NCBI GenBank assembly: GCA_027858355.1
Contig: JAQICW010000514.1
Location: 1-6,303, forward strand
Direction: 5' to 3'
DNA from: Desulfobacula sp.
GTDB lineage: Bacteria > Desulfobacterota > Desulfobacteria > Desulfobacterales > Desulfobacteraceae
Length of the DNA stretch: 6,303 nt
Below the pieces are notes generated by a model. That model was not told the origin of the DNA. It saw only the letters and a list, made by a program, of their open reading frames with translations, and did not search any database. This document shows, piece by piece, positions 1 to 6,274 of this stretch. The position numbers were made by a program, and so were the translations under genes. Position 1 is the first letter of the stretch. Each line of letters opens with the position of its first letter.

Positions 1-36
1 ATATATTGCACAATAGTTATTATAACGACTAAAAGT

Positions 37-64
37 TTGTTAAACAATACACTATACATATAAT
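37..64 (+). promoter_or_regulatory. Possible sigma-70-type promoter facing right
   Basis: A perfect TATAAT (59-64) lies 16 bases downstream of TTGTTA (37-42), which matches 4 of 6 bases of the TTGACA consensus. The surroundings are very AT-rich, so chance matches are likely. An AGAGGTG ribosome-binding-like sequence and an ATG at 83 follow closely. If transcription began about 7 bases after the -10 box, the leader would barely include the ribosome site. Seen: the hexamers and spacing. Inferred: promoter function. Confidence 0.3.
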
Positions 65-90
65 TTATTCAAGAGGTGAAAAATGGGTAT

Positions 91-453
91 TCAAATTATT
101 CCCCTGATTTCCTTTGTGAAAAAAGAGAAAATCAAGCCACAATGACCAAACCCAATACAACTTCCCCAAAAAAGGGTTCTTCCCTGTCCCAGTTTTTTGA
201 AGGTGCAAAGGATACCAGTGAACGCGAAGACCAACATCGTCCATCCGTCCTTGGTCATTTCATATGCCTTTCTCAATTCACCTTTTTTGTCCTTATATTC
301 AACGACGTTAAAATTAACTTCGTTAAATTCCTTAGTACAGTCAAGGCTCTCCAACTTTTTAATCACATTGTGGTGATCTTTTCCGAATACCTCAGCAACA
401 TTCAAAGTTGTTGTTGACACTTTATTATCTGAATTGATCACGATCAGATCCAC
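91..453 (-). pseudogene. Rha-family phage regulatory protein, truncated N-terminal remnant
   Basis: The first ~80 residues fit the Rha (pRha) family of phage regulators: a segment containing NVAEVFGKDHHNVIKKLESL, then EFNEVNF, then a KDGWTMLVFAFTG block near residues 68-80. In intact homologues this block is followed by a conserved helix of the type GKKAAxFKExYI. Here the sequence after FTG (from about position 210 leftward) becomes unlike Rha in all three minus frames, so the domain end and everything beyond are missing or replaced. The start is also poor: the first usable codon is GTG at 453, no Shine-Dalgarno sequence precedes it, and the frame runs open to a stop near 520 without an ATG. 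The IS copy sits about 95 bases upstream of this GTG. Family role is regulation of phage development, known mainly from phage and prophage Rha proteins; here I infer a dead prophage relic. Family call is confident, functionality is not. Confidence 0.7.
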
Positions 454-540
454 GACTGGGGGAATTTTTTTTTCAAACTCAGAAAGCCAAATTCCCGATC
501 TAAAGCCCTTTTTGGCTCAATTCAGGAATGTGGTGTAAAA

Positions 541-548
541 CTACAAAG
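541..548. repeat. Target-site duplication, left copy (CTACAAAG)
   Basis: The 8 bases CTACAAAG directly abut the outer end of the left inverted repeat and recur exactly at 1744-1751, abutting the right one. An 8-bp duplication is the length known for the IS1595 family. The perfect match argues for a relatively recent insertion and marks the element boundaries to the base. Confidence 0.93.
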
Positions 549-573
549 CATGCCTATCCGGTTAACCCCCAAA
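549..573 (+). repeat. Left terminal inverted repeat of the IS1595 element
   Basis: Reading inward, the repeat is CATGCCTATCCGGTT, then AA, then CCCCCAAA. The right end read inward on the opposite strand is CATACCTATCCGGTT, then GG, then CCCCCAAA. That gives 22 of 25 identical bases, after which similarity stops. The repeat overlaps the 3' end of the transposase reading frame, which runs through it. Confidence 0.92.
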
Positions 574-934
574 GCATGGGTCAGGCAATTTTTGCGATAC
601 TCCAGGGGCTGCCACTCTCCTTTATACAGCCCCTCATAAGAGGGATATGGTGCTCCCACGGCGATCCCCAAAATGCTATCAAATCCTACCATAGGCCAGA
701 ACCGACGATTGAACCGAAACACATATTCGTTAAGGTATGCCTGCAAATGCTTAGGCGACACGCCGTGGTGGGTCCCGAGCAACCATACATCAAGGTTCCC
801 GAATGTGATGTGGATCATTGGGAGGTGCTTGTCTGTCTTCGCGTGATCCCCACAGACGGCAACAGCTTCATGGTCATAACCTTGTTCGGCCAGCGGTTCG
901 TATCCGATCCACGCATCGGTTCTCACTTTTGCAC

Positions 935-1609
935 CTATCTGAATATTTTCACGCACCAAAGATACCAGCGTCTCTTGCTTCCGATTAGGAATGACTTGTA
1001 GCGGAGTCTGCTCGCGAGTATGCTACGTCCATGCCCCCCACGATGTTTGGGCAACGGCCCGCCCATGAGGTTCGGATCACGACCACCCCACTTTGCGGAC
1101 TCTCGCCTGGGCATGACCTCGACGGCACCAACCACGAGCACTTTGTCAGTTATGCCGCGTCCCTTCCCTTGAGTTGCTCCGCCCACAAATATCTCATCCA
1201 CCTCGACCGGGAACTTTTGACCGATGGTGCCACGTTCCGGACGGACCATCGCGGCCCGGAGCTTATGAAGCATCTGAAAGGCTGTCTCGTACCGTTTAAT
1301 TCCGAGCATCTTTTTAAATTGAACGGCACTCATTCCCGGAGTTAGACTCGTTACAAGGAACGCTGCCCAAAACCAGGAGCAGGGTGACTGCCTGCTCCGA
1401 TACATGATCGTGCCTGCAGTGAGCCAAGTGTCTCGTTTGCAGTTGCGGCAACGATAGACAGTGGGTCGGTTGACGAAGGAGTATGGTGATCCTGCATCGC
1501 CTTCGTGTTGCCCACAATGACTGCATACAAAGCCAGCAGGAAATCTCTTGGTGTAGAGGTGAGCAATGGAGGCTTCATCGTTTGGGAAGCGCTTCTGGAA
1601 GTCTGGCAA
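935..1609 (-). pseudogene. IS1595 transposase, N-terminal part (frame 1 of a split gene)
   Basis: Residues 3-9 give the family opening DFQKRFP. A zinc ribbon for DNA binding follows, with Cys29, Cys32, Cys54 and Cys57. TAGTIMYRSR and the helical SWFWAAFLVTS and MSAVQFKKMLGIKRYETA blocks lead to FPVEVDEIFVGG, whose Asp138 is the first catalytic aspartate of the DDE domain. After residue ~195 (HGRS) homology is lost; the last ~27 residues are out-of-frame sequence. Homology resumes one base over, in the frame covering 522-1021, so a single-base change within about 1010-1022 splits the gene. No programmed-slippage heptamer is visible there. The start is uncertain: TTG at 1609 is the first candidate with the right frame, the frame is open back to a stop near 1668 with no ATG, and PKAL, usual before PDFQKRF, lies upstream of this TTG. 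Expected intact product: about 330 residues. Confidence 0.9.
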
Positions 1610-1718
1610 AGCCTTAGGTATAAATCGGTTCTCGTCTGTATGGGCATCGGTGATACCCCCTATTTATATTCCGTTGATCATTCTGCAGTGTGCGTGGCTT
1701 CATCATAGCAAAAGTTTT

Positions 1719-1743
1719 TTTGGGGGCCAACCGGATAGGTATG
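1719..1743 (-). repeat. Right terminal inverted repeat of the IS1595 element
   Basis: Read inward on the minus strand it begins CATACCTATCCGGTT, then GG, then CCCCCAAA, matching the left repeat at 22 of 25 positions. It lies about 110 bases upstream of the transposase start region, the expected place for the transposase-proximal end. Confidence 0.92.
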
Positions 1744-1751
1744 CTACAAAG
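1744..1751. repeat. Target-site duplication, right copy (CTACAAAG)
   Basis: Exact second copy of the 8 bases at 541-548, immediately outside the right inverted repeat. Removing 549-1751 restores the probable pre-insertion sequence, which shows no long reading frame across the join, so the element appears to have landed in non-coding or already decayed DNA. Confidence 0.93.
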
Positions 1752-2241
1752 TTCAGAGGTGAACATTAAATTTTGACCATACTTTCACCCTCCTATGAGC
1801 ATGTCTTTCGATTCAATCTCTTCTTTTTTTTGGGGAACCTGTTTCCTTCTGCTGTAAGCAAACAACAGACAGGAAGAGCTCTTTTTTGCCTACCGGACAG
1901 GTGCCGTTTTGATCAGCACTATCTCCAATATACAATAATGGAAGATTTGGAAATTTGATTTTGGCCTTTCCCATATAATGGAATTTTTTATCTGAGAATA
2001 AAAAGACATGGATGTCATATCTTGTGTCCAGATAAATTCATAAAAGGTCTGAACTTCACGTTATACTGCTCAATTTTTAAAGTTGAATATTGACTTTTAT
2101 ATTTCGTTTGAAGTTACCTTCTTATTTTGCTAAAGAATCCTGAGAATCATTTTTCGTTACCCCCATTCTTTTACTGAACACTGATTGTTGATAAGTACCA
2201 ACTTTTGATTTTTAAGATTACATCAGAAAGAGGAATATCAA
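1752..2241. other. AT-rich intergenic region upstream of the cyclase gene
   Basis: I find no gene here. The stretch holds long T-runs (for example 1822-1831) and an imperfect hairpin (arms 1843-1855 and 1865-1875) ahead of six Ts at 1882-1887, which resembles a terminator but has no plus-strand gene ending before it. A small inverted repeat, GACAT-GG-ATGTC, lies at 2005-2016. A -10-like TATACT at 2062-2067 with a weak TTCATA 19 bases upstream is the best promoter candidate I can see for the cyclase gene; it would leave a leader of about 170 bases. On the minus strand, an ideal AGGAGGG and ATG at 1780 open a frame of only four codons. Confidence 0.5.
2227..2236 (+). promoter_or_regulatory. Ribosome binding site of the cyclase gene
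   Basis: The purine-rich AGAAAGAGGA precedes ATG at 2242, with AGAGG about 8 bases from the start codon. This spacing, and the fact that the first zinc-ribbon cysteine is residue 3, support ATG 2242 as the true start rather than a later Met. Confidence 0.6.
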
Positions 2242-5200
2242 ATGGAATGTCCAAAGTGTCAATTTGAGAATCCAGATGGGTCTATATTCTGTGTTTCATG
2301 TGGCTCCCCTATAGAGGTTAATATTACTTGTGCTAAATGCGGAACAGAAAATCTTAAAGGTTATAATTTTTGTAACAAGTGCGGTCATGATTTAAAAAAG
2401 CCACAAGACAATTCTCAAGAGATTGAATCAAATGCAATTATTTCTACTGATAAGAAAGAGCACATCCCATTACAAAAAAATATAGATGAACGTAAACATG
2501 TTACAGTTCTTTTTTCAGATATGTCCGGATTTACATCCATGTCTGAGAGACTTGATCCTGAAGAAGTCAAAGAGATTACGAGTCGAATCTTTGGTCGGAT
2601 TTCCAAGATAATAGACAAATACGACGGATTCGTTGAAAAATTCGTGGGCGATGCGGTCATGGCTCTTTTCGGTGTGCCAAAGGCCCATGAGGATGACCCG
2701 GTCAGAGCCATCCGGGTTGCTAGGGAAATACACGACCTGGTGGAGGTCTTAAGCCCCGAACTGGAAGAGAGGATGGGACGGCCCTTATCCATGCACACCG
2801 GTATCAATACAGGTCTCGTGGTGACCGGTGAAGTGGACATGGAGAAAGGAACCCATGGCGTAACAGGGGACGCAATTAACCTGGGCGCCAGGCTGAGTGC
2901 CCTTGCCGAGGCTGGGGATATTCTGGCCGGAGCGGAAACCTACAAGGCATCTAAGAGTCAATTCACCTTTGAAGCTTTGAAGCCCACAAAAGTAAAAGGC
3001 AAATCCGAGCCCATCCCAATCTACAAGGTGCTTTCCGAAAAAGCCGGTGCTACCCGTATCAGTCGGGAGATGCAGGTCTCTTCGGAAATGGTTGGCCGCG
3101 ATAAGGAGCTTGCAAAGCTGGAACTCCATATACTTAAGGCCGTAAACGGCCAGGGCTCGGTGATCAATGTTTTTGGGGAACCCGGGGTAGGGAAATCCAG
3201 ACTGCTGGCGGAATTAAGGCAGCGAGAAGTAATCAGCAGGGTCAGCTTTCTGGAAGGCCGTTCAATCTCAATCGGGAAGAATCTTAGTTTCCACCCAATC
3301 ATTGATCTTTTCAAGCAGTGGGCTAAGATAAAGGAGGATGATACGCAGACTGAAGCCTCGAACAGGTTGGAAACCACCATCCGCCGGGTATGTGGAGATG
3401 AAACAGACGAGGTGTTTCCTTTTGTCGCGGCCCTTATGGGGATGAAGCTCTCAGGCAAGCACTCCCGGAGGGTAGAAGGCGTAGAAGGCGATGCTCTGGA
3501 AAAACTCATCTTTAAGAATGTGCGGGAGCTCTTAATCAGGTCTACGGAGTTCTTCCCCATAGTGATTGTCATGGAAGACCTTCACTGGGCTGACACAAGT
3601 TCATTAGAGCTTCTTGAATCGCTCTTTCGCCTGGCCCAGACTCACCGGATTGTATTCATCAATGTGTTTCGTTCGGGATACTGGCATGGGGATAACAGAA
3701 AGATCGAGACTTTGTCCGAATGGCTCCCAGATGTCGATTTCGCCGAGATTTCAATAAGGCCACTCGACAGGCAAATGGGAGAAACCCTGATCAATAACAT
3801 GTTGCAGGTCAAGGGGCTACGAAACGCAGTAAAACAGCAGATTGTGGAGAGATCAGGTGGCAATCCATTTTTCATTGAGGAGATTATACGTTCGTTTATC
3901 GATGAAGGCACAATCGTACAAACGAATGGAGCTTTTGAAGTCACTGAGAAGTTCGATCAAGTGATAATTCCCTCAACCATCAACGATGTGCTCGTGGCCA
4001 GAATAGACCGTCTGGAAGAGCAAACGCGGGAACTCATCAAAGTCGCATCCGTTATAGGCAGAAGTTTTTTCGACAGGATTCTGAAGGAGGTAGCAGTTTC
4101 CATTGAGGGAGTTGATGAAAGGCTCGCATATCTAAAGGACGTACAATTCATCCGCGATCGAATTCGGATGGAAGAACTGGAGTACCTGTTCAAGCATGTT
4201 TTAGCGCAAGAAGCTGCCTACGAATCCATCCTCCTCCAGCAGCGCAAGGCGCTTCATCGAAAGGTGGCCCAATCAATAGAAAAGCTATTTCAAAAGAGTC
4301 TTCATGAATTCTACGGGATGTTGGCCTTTCACTACAGTAAGGCTGAGGAACTGAAGAAGGCCGAAGAGTATATGGGAAAAGCTGGTGAGGAAGCCCTACA
4401 CTCATCAGCATCAAGTGAGGCTTTGAACTACTTCCAAGAGGCCTTAAGGCTTTATGTAGATCAATATGGAGATGATGCTGACCAAAAGAAAGTCACATCA
4501 TTCAAGGAAAATCTGGCCATGGCTAACTTCAGTCGAGGACAGTTTTCGGAGGCTTTGGTCTACTTTGACGAGATTTTTTCAAACAAAGGCTACCGATTGC
4601 CTCAAAGCGAATTGGCATCAGCGATCAGGCTGATATACGACTTGCTTGCTATCACGACCCGCTTCTACTTTCCAATTCTACTAAAGACCAGAGTCCCAGA
4701 CAGACAAAAGATGGAGGACTGTGAACTCCTTTGGAAGCGAATGCAGTGTGTGTCGCAGATATCCACTCGAAGAATGATAGTGGAAGGAACATCATGGATC
4801 AGAATGAATATTGGCTGGGACCTTCATGGGATACCTCAGGGGCTAAAATGGGCCTCGTATTCTGCTGTCGGTCCCATTGCTGCAGGATATCTTTTTTTGG
4901 GCGCAAGACTGTTGAAACGTGCACAGGGTATTTATAACGATCAAAATCAACGCGGGGCAATCGATCTTGCTACGGCACGGACATATCTCTCATATTTGGT
5001 GGGCTCATGGAAATCAGAACCTGATTTGGATGTTTCTCTCGTGGATCTCGGCCTCAGAAATGGGGAGCTTTTCACAGTGACGATGTATCTTAGTGTTTTG
5101 GGGAGTATCAAGGAGGAACAGGGGTTGTTCGATGATGTAGAGCTTTGCTCCAAGAAGCTACGATGGATTGCTGAAAGCTACGCCTATGATTATGCCAGGA

Positions 5201-5892
5201 TTACCTGTCAAAGCCTGAGAGCGAGAGCATTTATCCGATCACGACTTCCTCATCGGGCGTTAAACGAGGCCAAGGCAGCTATGCATATGACCAATCTGGA
5301 AGGGATTAATAAGCTCAGGTTCTTGGGCTATAAGGCGATTGCCGAGGCTCTCCTTGGTCAAACTGAAGCAGTGCAGTCGTCGGTGAGCGAGGGAGAGCTT
5401 GTGCTTGCTATATCAAAGTCCGTGGGCCCAACATATCTCATCCCGTTCTTACTTGGTCGGCTATTGAATCATATTAACCGATTGAAATATGCAGTTCAAA
5501 GTGGGAGCCAATCAAAAATTCAACAATACAAGAAAGAGGCCTGCCGAAGCGTAAAACAAGCACTTAAGAGTTCTCGAAAATATGCACCACATAGGACGTG
5601 GATTTTCAAATCGATTGGTGACTATTACTGGCTCATGGACAAGCAAGAGAAAGCCTTCAAATGGTGGAATAGATCGATTCAAGAGGGTGAGCGTCTTGGG
5701 GCTCGTCCCGACCTTTCCCGTACATACTTCGAGGTAGGAAAACGTCTGCTTGAACCCCAGAGCAAATACAAAGAACTTAACGGAATAGATGCCAAAGGTT
5801 ATCTTGAAAAAGCTGAGATACTCTTTAATGAGATGACTTTGGAGAAGGATCTGGATGATCTTGAAAGGTTGAAAACAGATTACGGTCTATGA
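2242..5892 (+). CDS. Zinc-ribbon / class III nucleotide cyclase / AAA-type ATPase / TPR signalling protein
   Basis: Predicted cytoplasmic signalling protein of 1,216 residues. Residues 3-47 form two zinc ribbons (Cys3, Cys6, Cys17, Cys20; Cys30, Cys33, Cys44, Cys47), followed by a polar linker. Residues ~82-264 are a class III adenylate/guanylate cyclase domain: FSDMSGFT carries metal ligand Asp93, EKFVGD carries Lys133 and metal ligand Asp137, and GDAINLGARL carries Asn213 and Arg217. Thus the metal and transition-state residues are present, but Gly206 stands where Asp or Thr usually helps select the base, so ATP versus GTP use cannot be read off. Residues ~283-680 are an AAA_16/STAND-like ATPase: VGRDKEL (284-290), Walker A GEPGVGKS (312-319), Walker B region IVIVMEDLHWAD (440-451), GGNPFFIEE (539-547) and a probable winged-helix segment; YLFKHVLAQEAAY (648-660) is typical of the family. 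From ~690 to the end, helical TPR-like repeats are seen (for example ~694-735 and ~1120-1160). No signal peptide or convincing membrane segment. No adjacent co-directional gene. The in vivo trigger and target are unknown. Confidence 0.93.
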   Translation: MECPKCQFENPDGSIFCVSCGSPIEVNITCAKCGTENLKGYNFCNKCGHDLKKPQDNSQEIESNAIISTDKKEHIPLQKNIDERKHVTVLFSDMSGFTSMSERLDPEEVKEITSRIFGRISKIIDKYDGFVEKFVGDAVMALFGVPKAHEDDPVRAIRVAREIHDLVEVLSPELEERMGRPLSMHTGINTGLVVTGEVDMEKGTHGVTGDAINLGARLSALAEAGDILAGAETYKASKSQFTFEALKPTKVKGKSEPIPIYKVLSEKAGATRISREMQVSSEMVGRDKELAKLELHILKAVNGQGSVINVFGEPGVGKSRLLAELRQREVISRVSFLEGRSISIGKNLSFHPIIDLFKQWAKIKEDDTQTEASNRLETTIRRVCGDETDEVFPFVAALMGMKLSGKHSRRVEGVEGDALEKLIFKNVRELLIRSTEFFPIVIVMEDLHWADTSSLELLESLFRLAQTHRIVFINVFRSGYWHGDNRKIETLSEWLPDVDFAEISIRPLDRQMGETLINNMLQVKGLRNAVKQQIVERSGGNPFFIEEIIRSFIDEGTIVQTNGAFEVTEKFDQVIIPSTINDVLVARIDRLEEQTRELIKVASVIGRSFFDRILKEVAVSIEGVDERLAYLKDVQFIRDRIRMEELEYLFKHVLAQEAAYESILLQQRKALHRKVAQSIEKLFQKSLHEFYGMLAFHYSKAEELKKAEEYMGKAGEEALHSSASSEALNYFQEALRLYVDQYGDDADQKKVTSFKENLAMANFSRGQFSEALVYFDEIFSNKGYRLPQSELASAIRLIYDLLAITTRFYFPILLKTRVPDRQKMEDCELLWKRMQCVSQISTRRMIVEGTSWIRMNIGWDLHGIPQGLKWASYSAVGPIAAGYLFLGARLLKRAQGIYNDQNQRGAIDLATARTYLSYLVGSWKSEPDLDVSLVDLGLRNGELFTVTMYLSVLGSIKEEQGLFDDVELCSKKLRWIAESYAYDYARITCQSLRARAFIRSRLPHRALNEAKAAMHMTNLEGINKLRFLGYKAIAEALLGQTEAVQSSVSEGELVLAISKSVGPTYLIPFLLGRLLNHINRLKYAVQSGSQSKIQQYKKEACRSVKQALKSSRKYAPHRTWIFKSIGDYYWLMDKQEKAFKWWNRSIQEGERLGARPDLSRTYFEVGKRLLEPQSKYKELNGIDAKGYLEKAEILFNEMTLEKDLDDLERLKTDYGL

Positions 5893-6111
5893 ATAAACTC
5901 AACAGAGCATTTGTTAAGTAGGAGTGTATTTGTTTTTCTCGATCATTCTATAGTGGACCCCATTGTCAAGACAGTTTTTTGCCCAAATTAAGCGTCAATA
6001 TCGGATGAATTACCCGATCAAATTTTATCCAATTTCCAAATTCCGTTTTTAACCTCCATTTTTTGATTTTAGATGATTGCCAACTTGTAATTTTATTCAA
6101 TTTTGATACTA

Positions 6112-6232
6112 TGCCCTCGCCAGCTCGGAGGATAGGGCAATGCTGGGAAGCAACCTGAGCGCCGCAGCTGGTGACATAAGCATGGGGCAGTGCACAATAG
6201 ACTGTGTGCTGCCTTTCTCTCATGCTTCTGTC
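6112..6232. other. GC-rich structured island: candidate non-coding RNA or dispersed repeat
   Basis: Three foldable units occur in order. TGCCCT (6112-6117) pairs with AGGGCA (6134-6139). TGCT (6141-6144) pairs with AGCA (6149-6152) across a GGGA loop of the GNRA type. A long hairpin spans 6173-6232: the outer arm GACATAAGCATG (6173-6184) pairs with CATGCTTCTGTC (6221-6232) with one mismatch, and the inner arm 6186-6196 pairs with 6203-6213 (11 pairs, two G-U in RNA) around a 6-base loop. The arms are separated by an asymmetric bulge (1 base versus 7). I do not recognise a known riboswitch, SRP RNA, RNase P or attC pattern. Transcription direction is unknown. Confidence 0.4.
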
Positions 6233-6256
6233 CATAATGCGTTAAATCCCTGGGGC

Positions 6257-6274
6257 TTGGGGACTGGTCCCCAA
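6257..6274. repeat. 18-bp palindrome, REP-like
   Basis: TTGGGGAC (6257-6264) and GTCCCCAA (6267-6274) are perfect inverted copies separated by only TG. Short GGGGAC/GTCCCC palindromes are, in my knowledge, common among dispersed repeats linked to REP-associated (Y1) transposases in environmental bacteria. With one copy in view this is inference. It is followed by a T-run only 18 bases later (6293-6298), so it is a poor match to an intrinsic terminator. Confidence 0.5.

Larger units (their letters stand above)
522..1021 (-). pseudogene. IS1595 transposase, C-terminal part (frame 2 of a split gene)
   Basis: This frame opens after a TAG at 1023-1025 and continues the transposase from where the upstream frame loses homology: TPLQVIPNRKQETL, then VRENIQIGAKVRTDAWIGY with the second catalytic aspartate (in RTDAW), then FGNLDVWLLGTHHGVSPKH and LQAYLNEYVFRFNRR, which holds the expected third acidic residue (E in LNE). 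The first possible initiation codon is a TTG at 959, inside the catalytic domain, so this half is very unlikely to be translated as a separate protein. Its 3' end is odd: the frame crosses the whole left inverted repeat and stops at a TGA at 522-524, outside the element, so the last residues are encoded by flanking DNA. Confidence 0.88.
549..1743 (-). mobile_element. IS1595-family insertion sequence, complete ends, 1,195 bp
   Basis: The element is delimited by 25-bp imperfect terminal inverted repeats (549-573 and 1719-1743, three mismatches) and a perfect 8-bp direct repeat, CTACAAAG, on both sides. It carries one transposase gene on the minus strand with the IS1595 hallmarks: an N-terminal four-cysteine zinc ribbon and an ISXO2-like DDE domain with the GTHHGVSPKHLQAYLNE signature. 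The transposase is split by a frameshift near 1010-1022, so this copy should not be autonomous, although its ends look usable in trans. No passenger gene is present: the transposase fills nearly the whole element. Boundaries are seen directly; the family assignment rests on recognised transposase motifs plus duplication length. Confidence 0.93.

Noticed and set aside
528..1001. Plus-strand open frame of 157 codons
   Set aside because: It is entirely antisense to the C-terminal half of the recognisable IS1595 transposase and has no motif of its own.
1843..1887. Imperfect hairpin followed by six Ts, a terminator-like shape
   Set aside because: The stem is interrupted by an unequal internal loop and no plus-strand gene ends upstream; the AT-rich context makes T-runs common.
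1773..1958. Plus-strand open frame of 61 codons in the intergenic region
   Set aside because: It starts at a TTG without a ribosome site, is F/L-rich because of T-runs, and matches no family I know.
4621..4680. Hydrophobic segment in the cyclase protein (residues ~794-813), a possible membrane helix
   Set aside because: It contains Arg and Asp and sits among helical repeats, so a buried TPR helix is more likely.
5945..5970. Minus-strand TTGACA with a TATAGA downstream, a possible promoter
   Set aside because: The spacer is only about 11 bases instead of 16-18, and no gene lies downstream on that strand.
5966..6235. Minus-strand open frame of 89 codons
   Set aside because: It starts with no clear ribosome site, crosses a sharp composition change and two hairpins, and shows no domain; more likely open by chance.
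6112..6240. Integron attC site, SRP RNA or known riboswitch in the GC-rich island
   Set aside because: No GTTRRRY/RYYYAAC pair, no GGAAGGAAGCA-type SRP signature and no riboswitch core that I recognise is present.
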